A stretch of DNA of 64,000 bases from Castanea sativa. Taxonomy: Eukaryota > Streptophyta > Magnoliopsida > Fagales > Fagaceae. Positions 1-10,657 of the stretch are shown here, in pieces (within the stretch, counting starts at the first letter, position 1; every line of letters begins with the position of its first letter). The position numbers and the translations under genes were made by a program. The notes beneath the pieces are model-generated. The model worked only from the letters and a program-made list of their open reading frames with translations. It was not told the origin of the DNA and ran no database searches. The DNA is taken from the NCBI RefSeq assembly GCF_040712315.1, contig NC_134015.1:58729964-58793963 (forward strand), given 5' to 3'.

Positions 1-480
1 CTGTTCAATATCATGTCTGGCTTGCAACCTTGGGCATAGTTGTTATAGAGGCAGGTAGTATGTGATCTGCCCTCTACTATGTCTACTGCAGATGCCTTAG
101 TAGACTACAAGTTCAATAAGCCTAGTGGGGATGATGAAAAACGTAATCCCAAGGACAAAGGCAAAGACAAGCAGAAGAAAGATGGAAAGAAGAATAAGGA
201 TAAGCAAAAGAAAAATTGGGGTAACAAGAGCAAAGGAGAGAGTTCTACCTCTCAACAAAGCAAAGAATAGCCCAAGTTGAATGCATGCTGCTTCATATGC
301 AATGGCCCTCATCAAGCAAGAGATTGCCCGAAGCGTGAGAAGCTTAATGCAATGGTTGCAGAAGATGAGAGGGGGCAGTCTGATGAAGAATTTCCTAGCA
401 AGGTGAACCCTTTACAATTGCTGAATGCCCTTAGTGCAGGAGGTAATTCTAAGGGGTTGTCTTATGTGCAAGTAGAGATA
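1..480 (+). pseudogene. Ty3/gypsy gag fragment, 5' part of the split element
   Basis: Remnant of a Ty3/gypsy Gag (nucleocapsid end). A lysine-rich stretch (about 120-265) precedes a CCHC zinc knuckle, C-F-I-C-N-G-P-H-Q-A-R-D-C, at 289-330. Conserved retroelement linker text (L-N-A-L-S-A-G, then Y-V-Q-V-E-I) follows up to base 480, where a copia element interrupts it. An in-frame TAG sits at 268-270 between the basic stretch and the knuckle. The frame resumes at 6350 with the protease, so this is one element with 6345-8575. The element's own 5' LTR and first part of gag lie outside the window. Identification as gypsy is firm from the downstream pol; the coding region is dead. Confidence 0.8.
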
Positions 481-1471
481 TGTTAGGACATATGTGATTG
501 GTTGCTAGAAACATATGTCAACATGTTATGTAATTTGCTAATCCTTTGACAAAGCGCACTTTACTTGTATTTGGGTAGATTTAGGATGTGTTTAATACTT
601 CAAAGAACAAGAGTTCAAGTCTAGTATTGAAGCCATGCAAATCTGTCCAAGAAATAAGTGAAGAAGTGTTGATTCATTAAAGCTCGACAGCTGCTTGACA
701 GATAGCTATCTATCGAGGTCTCAACAGCTAGATCGACAGCTGTATCTATTAAGCTTTACGAAATTCAGATTTCCAGATCTGATTTTTGGCCCATGCTTAC
801 ATGTATGTGTAGGGTTTCTTTTCTCACAACTCTAGACATATATAAGGCTTATTTTAGAGGCCTTCACACATGAGAATATGAGAATATATGCAAAAGGTGA
901 CCGAAGCCTTATTCTCTCAAAAAGAAGTTATTACGTCATTGCGCCATTGCGCCTTAGGGTTTTGTAACCAAGTGCTTCTTGATCTTCATTGTCGATGAAG
1001 TGAAGAACTTTGCAGCCAACATTCTTCTTCCTCAAGTTGGTGAGTGAGTCACATACTGGGATTCGTGCAAAGGAGTTAGTCACGTACTGAGATCTGTGCA
1101 TCAAAATGGTGGCGTTTATATATTGAAGAGTTTAGAGGTTCTGAAGCAGTAGAAGGTTTCTACTGTAAATTCATCTGCAGAGATTGTAGAATCTAGGGAC
1201 AAAGGCTTTGTATTAGATCTGAAACTTCTCTTTACTATAGTGGATTACTTTTTAGGAAGGTTTCCCCCCAGGTTTTTTACTGTGAAACTGATTGGTTTCA
1301 TTGGTTTTCCTGGATCATCATATCTTGTCTTATTTATTTTTCTGCTGCACTTATATTTGACATGATATTGATGTTTGTTTGTTTTAACAAGTTTTATTCA
1401 TAATAAATCTAATTAACAACTTGGGTTTAAAACTTGTTAATTGTATCAACTAGGGTCTAAATTTCCTAATA
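481..1471 (+). repeat. 5' LTR of the copia element
   Basis: Direct repeat of 5372-6344 that starts TGTTAGGACATATG. By hand count the first ~215 bases of the two LTRs differ at 12 positions, 11 of them transitions, which suggests an old insertion with methyl-cytosine decay. A TATATAA box lies at 839-845. Confidence 0.9.
839..845 (+). promoter_or_regulatory. TATA box of the copia 5' LTR
   Basis: TATATAA followed by GGC, kept in the 3' LTR at the matching place (about 5719-5726). This is the probable core promoter of the element. A stretch downstream with many CTT and pyrimidine runs is consistent with an R/U5 region. Confidence 0.5.
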
Positions 1472-1473
1472 AG

Positions 1474-1485
1474 TGGTATCAGAGC
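1474..1485 (+). other. Primer-binding site (initiator tRNA-Met type)
   Basis: TGGTATCAGAGC, two bases after the LTR end. This is the usual plant copia primer site, complementary to the 3' end of initiator tRNA-Met. It fixes the 5' LTR boundary at 1471. Confidence 0.85.
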
Positions 1486-1539
1486 GGGTACACTCTAATT
1501 GGATTCATTTCCTGAGTGTGATCATTGACCCCCATTGCC

Positions 1540-3340
1540 ATGGATCATGGACAATCTCTTTTGATTCCTCCTTTATTTAATGGCAATAATTATGCATATT
1601 GAAAAGTTCGTATGAAAGTTTTTTTGCAGGCTCTAGGTGAACCAGTATGGCAAGTTGTTGAAGTAGGCTGGATTAAGCCAAAGAAGTCGCTGGTGGATTG
1701 GGATGATGCAACAATCACAGCAGCAAATTTCAACAGTAGGGCCTTGAATGCTTTGTTTTGTGGGGTGACCAATTAGAAATTCAAGAAAATATCATCCACG
1801 AAAGTTGCCAAGGAAGCATGGACCATTCTTGAGACCACCTATGAAGGTACCAAGGCAGTAAAAAATGTGAAGCTTCAAAGACTTACTAGCAGTTTTGAAG
1901 AAATAAGAATGGAGGAGGACGAGACTTTTGATGAGTTCTATGCTAAACTCAAGGATATTGTGAATTCTACTTTCAACCTTGGAGAATCTATAGTAGAATC
2001 CAAAATTGTTAGGAAAATTGTTAGGTCCTTACCTAAAAGATTCCATGCCAAGATCACTGTCATTGAAGAAGTGAAGGACATTGATCAACTTCCTTTGACT
2101 GAGCTTGTAGGGAACCTTTAAACCTTTGAGATGGGATTAGGCTCAATGGAAAAATGTGAAAAGAGTAAAAGCTTGGCTCCTAAGGGTATAGAGGAAGAGA
2201 TTGAGGACTCTGAAGATGAAGACAAAGATGATGAAGAGGATGAGGATGAGGATCTAACCTTCATAACTGATGAGATTATCAAGCTTCTTCAATTTAGGAA
2301 AAAGGATAAGGACAAACCTTCTAGGAAATCTAAATCATTTAGGAAAGGTAAGAATGAGAAACCCCTCATCCAATGTCATGAGTGCAAGGGTTTTGGTCAT
2401 ATGAGGATAGAGTACCTAAACTACCTTATGAAGGAAAATGCCAAGAAGTAAAAAAGATAAAGGGTTGGTTGCTACCTGGAGTGATACTGAGAATGACTCT
2501 TCTGATGAGTATGTGGATGAATTTGGTCATGTTATGGCCTTTGCTGCCTCAACCGATAAGGTGATTGTGAAAAGTGCTAGTGACAGTGAGGATTCTTCTG
2601 ATGAGGAAGTACCCAAGAAGATGACCCTTTAGGAAGCCTATGATAAGTTATGCATTGAATACATAAAATCTGAAAAGACTTCTCATCTTTGTAGAAAAGA
2701 GCTTAATAAGGTAAAAACTGAAAAAGCTTATCTGTTAGTCAAACTAGATGAAACTACAAGGTTAGTTAAGACACTTATTATAGAAAACACCTCATTAGAA
2801 AAGAAAGTCAAGAATCTTAAGGTAGAGCTTGGTTAAGCTAGAACTCAAATAGAGAGGATGTCTACTGCAAAGTTTGATGAGGTCTTGAGTGCTCAAAAGC
2901 CTAGTTCTGATAAGACTGACTTAGGATATGCTGTCTCCTCCAACCCCTCCTCTTCCATGGCTTTTGGATCAAGAACTGTTTTTGTGCCCCAATCTGAGAG
3001 AGGTAATAAATGTATGAAATTCATAACTGATTTGGCTAATTCTAAATCCTTTGTTAGACCTCATGTTTGTCACCATTGTGGTGTTTTTGGACGCATTCGT
3101 CCTAATTGCTTTAAGTTGTATCCTCAAAAGCAAGTGTCCAAACGGTCACAGGTTTCCTCTCAATGACCTACACCTTTGTTTGGAGAGTTATTAAAAACTT
3201 TGAGCTTTTTAACTCAATTTCAGGAGAATCTTAATTCTTCTATGTCCTTTAGTAGACATACTAGGACATGTGTCTTTCATCTTCACGGCCAAAGACTCGT
3301 GCCGTGTGGGTGAGAAAGAAGCCTAAGACGTAATTGTCTT
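1540..3340 (+). pseudogene. Decayed gag of the Sirevirus-like copia element
   Basis: Starts at ATG 1540 and reads as a copia Gag of the UBN2/Retrotran_gag_2 type, with W-T-I-L-E-T-T-Y-E-G-T around 1820-1855 and L-Q-R-L-T at 1870. An acidic D/E run (2190-2260) follows, then a first zinc knuckle C-H-E-C-K-G-F-G-H (2372-2400) whose last Cys is Tyr, a coiled-coil-like K/L/E stretch (2640-2840) and a second knuckle C-H-H-C (about 3068) whose His is Arg. It is broken by in-frame stops (about 1600, 1774, 2119, 2630, 2834, 3164) and a frameshift near 2440. A W-V-R-K-K motif near 3320, which normally leads into protease, is the last pol-side trace. Confidence 0.75.
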
Positions 3341-4318
3341 TTTTGTTGTCCTCTGCTTTAATTCTTTCTATCTAAAGTAGGACTCTCTTTACTTGATTTT
3401 TTATCTGTTTTTGAAATCATGCGTTCATGCATTTGCACCTTTCTGTCATGCCTTCATGCATTTGCATCTTTCTTTCATACTTTCATGTTGTTTGTCTGTT
3501 TTTGTTTAGTTTTTTTTTTTTTTTCTTTTGTTTTCAAAATATAAAAAAAAAATGAAAATCAGAAAAATACAAAAACACCATGTGTTTGTGTACATTGGTT
3601 CTTATGAACCTTAAAATGGTCATTGAAACAAAGTTCTCTAAACTTTGTATCTCTTGTAGCTTAGATGAGCATCTCTATGCACAACTAAGCAAGTGAGTTT
3701 TGTGGCTCTTTGTTTGTGATGAGTAAGGTTAAGTAATCTCTTGTACTTAACACTTGTATTACTTTTTTTGATGAGAAGGACTAGAAAATCCTAAGAGAAA
3801 GGCATAAATAACCATCTCACCACTATTACCCACCAATCATGACATGATATCTGTATGCTTTGGCATAGCAAAAATGCAATGTCAAAAAGCTTAACATAAT
3901 TGGGTATTTCTTTTCTCTCTTTTATATACCCATGCACGGTATGCTTAATATAAATATATATATACACACACATGCAAAGAAAATAAAAGCAAAAAGATCA
4001 AAATGCTTTAAAACATAATTGCAAGCGTGTATTCTAGAAGATGTAGGAGCTATAGGATGTACCTCAAAGGTGATGGTCCCCATCAAACAGTTATGATTGT
4101 GTGTGAGTTAAAGTGATTTTCTCATATCTCAAATCGTCATAACATAGAGACACTTATGCAATCTTGCGATGTTTTCACACACAACACACAATATTCTTTG
4201 CTACTCTTGATATATGTGCAGGTATAATGTGATTTGGCCATCACAAGGTTTACATGTGTTAATGTATGCTCACTAAACTGTCTTAACTTGTTTTTGAAAT
4301 ATAAAATCTGTTAGATTT

Positions 4319-4323
<5 letters not shown>

Positions 4324-4356
<33 letters not shown>
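4324..4356 (+). repeat. (GT)n microsatellite
   Basis: About 16 uninterrupted GT units inside the copia element, followed by a T run. Confidence 0.9.
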
Positions 4357-4360
<4 letters not shown>

Positions 4361-4500
4361 TTTGGATCAATGTGCTTAAAATTGTTGTTGAGAGATTTTT
4401 TTGAGAGGTTAAAATATTGTTTGGATCATTAACTGAGTTGCTTGTTTGATTGCATTCATGTTTGTATTTTTTCCTTCTTTAAAAAACTGTTTTTAAGCAA

Positions 4501-4680
4501 TCTCGACAACTCCTCGACACCTCTTAATAGCTAGGCTATCTATCGAGCTCTTGATATTTTTCTTATTGCAATCTCGATAACTCCTTGATCCATCGAGAAA
4601 GTTCTTGTCTCCTCGATAGCTTCTCGATCCTTTGAAGTCTGCTCGATAGCTTCTCGACACCTCTCGATCAATCGAGATTC
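4501..4680 (+). repeat. Cluster of CTCGATAG/CTCGACA words
   Basis: At least eight variants of CTCGATA, CTCGACA and ATCGAG occur in 180 bases, in both orientations. The same vocabulary forms the palindrome in the LTRs (5585-5608). It may be a shared internal regulatory or packaging repeat of this family; the function is unknown. Confidence 0.55.
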
Positions 4681-4861
4681 TCTTACATGCATTGTTTTTT
4701 ACATGTTTTGCATCTTTCTTTTATATTGTCATACATAGCATATTGTTTCATTACATTCATACATTTTTATGAATTTCTTGTGCCCCCTTGATCATTTTTT
4801 ATCATCTTTATATTTCTCGGGTGAGGTTTTATAGCTTCTTGTACCCTTTGTCAATCATGAC

Positions 4862-4977
4862 AAAAAGGGGGAGAAATTGGAGAAATTGTGATTTCTTCTT
4901 AAGATTCTACAAGTTAAGGGGAGAAATACATGTCCTTGTAAGGGGGAGTTGTGTGTGTTTCATCTTATTAGGGGGAG
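4862..4977 (+). other. Multiple polypurine tracts upstream of the 3' LTR
   Basis: Four copies of an (A)AGGGG(G)AG tract at about 4862-4873, 4916-4923, 4940-4948 and 4970-4977. Repeated polypurine tracts between coding region and 3' LTR are a published hallmark of Sireviruses, and this supports the lineage call. Confidence 0.7.
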
Positions 4978-5359
4978 TGCTTACTTCCTTCTTCTTGTAC
5001 ACCGGCCTTGTGACTATTTTTACATACATTGTGTTTATCTTTGATATATATGATGATGTATGTCTTCTTCACCTATCTATACATGTGTTGTTTCTTTTCT
5101 ATCTTTATACACATGTTTCTTTTTTTGTATGCAATCTATTATTTCTATTTCACACAAAAATGCATTGATGAGTTTTGTTTAAGTGTTTCAGAAATACAAG
5201 TTATCAAAGTCTACTTGTCATGAACTCTCTTCTTGCAAAGTTTTTCAAGAATTTTTGTTAATATAGATTTTATTATACTTAACAAGTGAGTATGAGTTGA
5301 GAGATTTATGACTCCTCTCATATTTTCATTTGTTTGTTGTGATTTTGTCACGGATTGCC

Positions 5360-5371
5360 AAAGGCGGAGAT
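5360..5371 (+). other. Polypurine tract adjoining the 3' LTR
   Basis: AAAGGCGGAGAT immediately before TGTTAGG at 5372. One C interrupts the purine run (expected AAAGGGGGAGAT). This is the plus-strand priming site of the element. Confidence 0.75.
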
Positions 5372-6344
5372 TGTTAGGACATATGCGATTGGTTGCTAGA
5401 AACATATGTCAACATATTATGTAATTGGCTAATCTTTTGACAAAACGCACTTTACTTGTATTTGGGTAGATCTAGGATGTGTTTAATACTTCAAAGAATA
5501 AGAGTTCAAGTCTAGTATTGAAGTCATGCAAATCTGTCCAAGAAACAAGTGAAGAAGTGTTGATTCATTAAAACTCGACAGCTGCTCGATAGATAGCTAT
5601 CTATCGAGATCTCGACAGCTGTATCTATCGAGCTTTATGAAATTCAGATTTTCAGATCTGATTTTCGGCCCATGCTGACATGTATGTATAGGGTTTCTTT
5701 TCTCACAACCCTAGACATATATAAGGCTTATTTTAGAGGTCGTCATACATGAGAATACAAGGAGAACATATGCAAAAGGTGACCAAAGCCTTATTCTCAC
5801 AAAAAGAAGCTACTATGTCTTTGTGCCTTCAGATTTTGTAACCAAGTGCTTCTTGATCTTCATTATTGATGAAGTGAAGAACTTTGCAGCCAACATTCTT
5901 CTTCCTCAAGTTAGTGAGTGAGTCACGTACTGGGATTCGTGCAAAGAAGTTAATCACATACTAGGATCCATGCATCAAAGGGTGGTGTTCATATATTAAA
6001 GAATTCAGAAGTTCTGAAACGGTAGAAGGTTTCTACTGTAAGTTCATCTACGGAGATTGTAGAGTCTAGGGATAAAGGTTTTGTACTAGATCTGAAACTT
6101 CTCTTTAGTATAGTGGATTGCTTTTTGGGAAGGTTTTCCCCCGGGTTTTTCACTGTGAAACTGGTTGGTTTCATTGGTTTTCCTAGGTCATCATATCTTG
6201 TCTTATTTACTTTTCTGCTGCACTTATATTTGACATGATATTGATATTTGTTTGTTTTAACAAGTTTTATTCATAATAAATCTAATTAATAACTAGGATT
6301 TAAAACTTGTTAATTGTATCAACTGGGGTCTAAATTCCCTAACA
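5372..6344 (+). repeat. 3' LTR of the copia element
   Basis: 973 bases, from TGTTAGG to CCTAACA. It keeps more CpG sites than the 5' copy, for example an intact palindrome at 5585-5608 and CGCACTT near 5446. Confidence 0.9.
5585..5608. repeat. Perfect 24-bp palindrome in the LTR
   Basis: CTCGATAGATAG followed directly by its reverse complement. It is flanked on both sides by CTCGACAGCTG or close variants. The matching place in the 5' LTR (about 693-716) has lost symmetry through C/T changes. Confidence 0.85.
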
Positions 6345-8575
6345 AGAAGAATGGGAATGGGGCTAAAGTAATGCTTGATACTGGTGTTATCCACAATTTT
6401 GTTGATGAAAATATGGTCCAATGGCTTGGTTCGAAAGTGAGCAAGTGTCCAAGTAAGATCAAGGTAGTAAAATTTGAAGCAAAACCTATTTCGGGAATTG
6501 CTTTTTGTATGAGGTTCAAGGTTGGCAAGTGGACAGGAAAGGTGAATTTCCTGATTATGAAGTTGGATGACTTTGATGTAATTCTGAGTGATGAATTCTT
6601 TGTGGCTGCCAAAGCTGCCTAGCTGCCATTCATCGGTGTGATGTTGATTTTTGATAAGAAGCAGCCATGCTATGCTCCTACTAGGTGTGTAACAGGAAAT
6701 AGCAAGACTAGCAAGGGGAAAGAGCCAATGGTGTCAGCCATGCAAGTTGATCATGGGCTGAAGAAGGGGAAGGTGACTTACTTGGCCTCAATGATTGAAG
6801 TTAAGCAGGACAAGTTTGTTGAAGTTCCAGATGCTATTGCTGGACTGTTGAAAGAATTTGGTGATGTGATGCCTCTAGAATTGTCTAAGACACTTCCACC
6901 AAGGCGTGTTGTTGATCACAAGATTGAGTTGGTTCCTAGTTCAAAACCTCATTCAAAGGCTTCATACAGAATGTCCCCTATGGAGTTGGCTGAAATGAGG
7001 AAGCAGTTGACTGAATTGCTTGATGCAGGCTACATTCAGCCCTCCAAAGCCCCTTACGGTGCCCCTGTTCTATTCCAAAAGAAGCAAGATGAATCGCTGC
7101 GTATGTGTGTGGATTATAGAGCCTTGGACAAAGTAACAGTGAAGAACAAGTATCTGGTTCCTTTGATTCAAGACCTGTTTGATAGCTTGTGCAAAACCAC
7201 TTACTTCACCAAGCTGGACTTGAGATCAGGTTATTGGCAAGTGAGGATTGCTAAAAGGGATGAATCAAAGACAACTTGTGTAACTCGGTATGGTTCTTAT
7301 GAATTTTTAGTTATGCTTTTTGGTTTAACAAATGCCCCTGCTACATTCTGCAATTTGATGAATGATGTATTCTATGAGTTTGTAGATCGTTTTGTTGTGG
7401 TTTACTTAGATGACATAGTGATATATAGTGAGTCCTTAGAGGATCACTTGGAACACTTTAGAAAGGTGTTGTCCAATTTGAGGGAACATCAATTGTATGT
7501 CAAGGAAGAGAAGTGTGAGTTTTCCTAGCAAGAGATTTTGTGTCTATGGCATAAAGTCAACAAAGGTCTTGTGATGATGGATGAGAGGAAGGTGCAAGCT
7601 ATCCTTGATTGGCCTCCACCAAGTAAAGTTACTGAGTTGCGGTCTTTCCTTGGATTGGCTAACTATTACAGGAAGTTTATTCAAGGGTATTCCAAGAAGG
7701 TTTCTCCTCTTACAGAGTTGTTGAAAAAGGACAAGAAATAGGTGTGGACAGATGCATGTTAAGAAGCTTTTGAGAAGCTTAAAGCTGCTGTGTCAAGTGA
7801 ACCGGTGTTGCGTCTGCTAGACTTTGAGTTGCCATTTGAAGTCCATCCTGATGCTTCTAACAAAGCAATTGGTGGTGTGCTGGTGCAAGAGAAACATCCA
7901 GTTGCCTATGAAAGTAAGAAGCTGAATGATGCAGAGCAAAAATATTCAACACATGAGAAAGAGATTATTGTTATGGTTCATTGTTTGCTAGCATGGAGAA
8001 TGTATTTGCTAGGGCCTAAGTTCGTGGTGAGGACTAATAATGTGGCTAATACCTTCTTCAGCACACAGAAGAAGTTGTCTCTTAAGCAAGCTAGGTGGTA
8101 GGAGTTGCTACAAGAGTATGATTTTGTGTGAGAACACAAGCCTGGCAAGCATAATCAAGTAGCAGATGCACTTAGCCGCAAACAAGTGCAAGAGTATGTT
8201 GCTACCTTGACCAGAGTTGAGTCAGATTTTATGGAAAGGATCAAGGAAAGCTCTAACCTTGATGCCACTTACCAGAAATTGGTGCAGGATGTGACTGCAA
8301 ACCTAGTGCGCCGTTACTGGCTTGAAGATGGGTTGTTGTATGCAAAGGGTGGTAAGCTGTTTGTTCCTAGTGGGAAGATCCGTAGAGAGTTGTTGAAAGA
8401 GACTCATGATCCATAATGGGCAAAACATCCGGGTAAGGAAAGAATGTATGCTTTATTGTCCCGTTCTTATTATTGGCCTAAAATGGAGTTAGACATTGAG
8501 CTTTATGTTAAGACTTGTCTAGTTTGTCAACAAGATAAGGGGTTAACTCAAAAGGAAGCTGGTTTGCTGCAAGGG
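6345..8575 (+). pseudogene. Ty3/gypsy pol: protease, RT, RNase H, integrase zinc finger
   Basis: One reading frame carries, in order: an aspartic protease with D-T-G (6379-6387); a reverse transcriptase with L-D-L-R-S-G-Y (about 7216) and Y-L-D-D catalytic box (about 7404-7415); an RNase H with H-P-D-A-S (about 7843) and E-K-E-I (about 7957); and an integrase H-H-C-C finger (H near 8404, C-L-V-C near 8515-8526). The integrase D-D-E core and chromodomain region are missing: similarity stops near 8575. In-frame stops at about 6620, 7526, 7739, 7760, 8099, 8129 and 8414 mostly look like CAG>TAG, CAA>TAA or TGG>TGA. The RT resembles the Galadriel/Reina chromovirus group, which is less certain than gypsy itself. 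Confidence 0.85.
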
Positions 8576-8589
8576 ATACTTCTTGAAAT

Positions 8590-9325
8590 GATCTTTTCTT
8601 TTTGTTGAATATTCACAACTTTTCTTATAGCCCTTTATCTACAAATCTTTCCTTTTGCAACTGTCTTGAGTTTACTATGAACCTTTTCAATTTCTGAAGA
8701 AAAAAAAAATTCTCTAGTTGCAGAGCTTTTCTAGAGCATTGAGCATGTGCTGGTAGATTTCTCCGAAAGAGGCTTGTTGCAGGGTTATCCTTTGGAGGTT
8801 CATCATGTGAAGAGTTTATCTCCCAATGGATCTGGGAGGGAGTTGAGGAAGGTGCGCTTGATATTGACATCGTCCGTGCCATTGATAGAATAAAATCGTT
8901 TTGACATCCTATCAAAGTGCTTCTCCAGGTCTTTTCTTTCAAATGAGCAACACTTCTTGGCTAAGAATTCTTCTCATGCTACTTCTGTATAATGTGCCAG
9001 CAAGCCAAGAAATTCATTATGAAGAAATGTGAAAAAATCTTCTAGTGTTTGGCACTGGGCTGCCTGTCTTTGCCAAAATTCTCCTAAATTGATCCACCAT
9101 TCTCTTATTCTTCTAGATACACCGACACACAATTTTGTTACATGCTAGCTTGAATGATTGTTACTGGTGGATACTTTCGGTCATATGGACCCACCATTTT
9201 GTTTGACCACTCACAATCGCATAAGTCAACAAGTTGTGAAATTGAATATTTGAATGGTTGTTTGTAATATTGTCGTAAAAGTTGTCTAGAGTTTTTCTCA
9301 AATAAATCACAAGGGGACATTTGAT
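8590..9325 (-). pseudogene. Endogenous caulimovirid-like capsid-region fragment
   Basis: Read on the minus strand, shifting frames from 9320 to about 8600 give a protein trace with P-P-V-T-I-I-Q-A-S, then R-E-W-W-I-N-L-G, K-K-C-C-S-F, D-L-E-K-H-F-D-R-M-S-K-R-F-Y and N-A-L-E-K-L-C-N-Q. This arrangement resembles the coat-protein region of endogenous plant pararetroviruses of the florendovirus/petuvirus type. At least three frame changes and several stops break it, and nothing downstream (zinc knuckle, protease, RT) is present. It abuts the truncated gypsy integrase head to tail near 8580. The family call is from recognition only; an unusual gypsy-like gag is the alternative. Confidence 0.45.
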
Positions 9326-10189
9326 ATCGTTATATGCTATAGGAGATTCTTGGTCAGTGGCCCCAAGCGTTTGGAACTTGGATCTTGAAACCCCTACCCA
9401 TAGATACCAAGCTTTCCATACGATTGGTTAAAACCCTTTGAATACAAGAATAATGACCTCTCAACTTTAATCACATTTTGATACTAGTGTACAAAGTTTC
9501 TTACAGTGCGTGCAAATCTGTAATGGGTGTGTGCTTCAACCACCCCCGAAATTTCTTAATTCAGTAGGAGTCACTTCTAATGGATTCATCCTTTGAACCT
9601 CAATTAATTACTATTACGGTCATGCTGTAAAAGATAAGACTCTGAATTCCATCAGGGTGCTTCAGTTGATATGACCATAACTCCTGTTTCAGTTTTTTTG
9701 TAAAGAGCATCAAGATTAATACCAATCAGATCATCAACTATATTCCTGCCTCTGATTCTGTTATGAACTGGAAAATTAAAAAGATAACTTAGTCAATTCG
9801 AGATGACTAGCCTCCTAAACTTGAGAGGAATAAGGATAATAGATTTTTGGGTTTAATTTTTGCTTAATTCTCATTAATGCATTCAACGTACATAAATAGC
9901 CAAGGATAAGATAACTTCATCAACAAATCCTGAAACATAAGAACTAATCCTACCTTAAAATATAGGAATTAATTTGAATACAAATAAATAACAATAGTAA
10001 TCTATCTAGGAAGCCTTATTCAAATAATTTATCCAACACCTAAGTCATAACAGATTCACATGCATTCAACATGTGTAATCACGACAATCATGGCAAGACC
10101 CTCCAATCTGTCTCGAAGTACCATCATTTAACTAAATTACAGCCAACAATTTGTTCGATGCTCATCATCAATTTGCTGATACAAACTCA
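9326..10189. other. Intergenic, no gene seen
   Basis: AT-rich sequence without coding signal, between the viral-like fragment and the SINE. It lies downstream of the minus-strand FYR gene, so its right-hand end may include part of that gene's 3' untranslated region. Confidence 0.5.
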
Positions 10190-10313
10190 ATCTTTTTTCT
10201 TCTCTTTTTATTGGTAAGTTATAGAGGCCCTATAGGTCTTGAACCCATGACCTCACCCATTATCTAACACTTATAAGTGTACAAGATGCTAGTTGAGCCA
10301 GGGCTCATTGGTA
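10190..10313 (-). mobile_element. tRNA-derived SINE with perfect target duplications
   Basis: Minus-strand element flanked by identical 14-bp repeats CTGATACAAACTCA at 10176-10189 and 10314-10327. The minus strand shows an A-box-like GGCTCAACTAGCAT and a B box GGGTTCAAGACC, and ends in an A-rich tail (TCTTTTTTCTTCTC on plus). This is the classic layout of a pol III-driven plant SINE. Confidence 0.85.
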
Positions 10314-10657
10314 CTGATACAAACTCATTCCTTGACAGAAAAATTCTAACTCAAACAATCACATTGATATGGTCTGAAAAGTACTGCTCACAAGTATGGA
10401 TCAGAAAAGGGAAATATTAAGGGAGAAATTGATTATTAGTGAAAAGAAAGACTGAACTTTATTCACCATTTTCAAAAATGGATCCGGTTTGATCCACTAT
10501 CTCTTCGAGATCAATGGAACATATGAACAAGTTGAACAATGTACATTTGTAACCAAGCTGAACCGAAGCTATAGGAATCTAGACTACACTGCCTGAAGAA
10601 TATTAATTACAGCCCACGGAACAAAACATTAAAAAAAATGGCATATCTGTCCCCTTG

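Larger units (their letters stand above)
3345..4861 (+). other. Non-coding interior of the copia element
   Basis: No protease, integrase or reverse transcriptase motif is visible in any frame. The stretch is T- and A-rich, with a (GT)16 microsatellite at 4324-4356, a short TA/CA run near 3950-3975 and a cluster of CTCGATAG-like words at 4501-4680. It looks like unrelated filler between gag and the polypurine region. Confidence 0.6.
481..6344 (+). mobile_element. Sirevirus-like Ty1/copia LTR retrotransposon, gag only, inserted in gypsy
   Basis: Complete element: 5' LTR 481-1471, tRNA-Met-type primer site just inside, decayed gag 1540-3340, repeated polypurine tracts 4862-4977, final polypurine tract and 3' LTR 5372-6344. 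LTR ends are TGTTAGG...CCTAACA (5' copy ends CCTAATA). Flanks are AGATA (476-480) and AGAAG (6345-6349), a likely 5-bp target duplication with two changes. Removing the element and one duplication copy keeps the gypsy reading frame. Protease, integrase, reverse transcriptase and RNase H are absent, so it could only move with help from a relative. A GAG with two zinc knuckles plus multiple AAGGGGGAG tracts points to the Sirevirus/SIRE lineage. Confidence 0.85.

Noticed and set aside
4788..5168. 126-codon hydrophobic frame inside the copia element, tempting as an env-like gene of Sireviruses
   Set aside because: The hydrophobicity follows from T-rich DNA, the frame runs through the polypurine tracts, and there is no signal peptide, glycosylation pattern or coiled coil.
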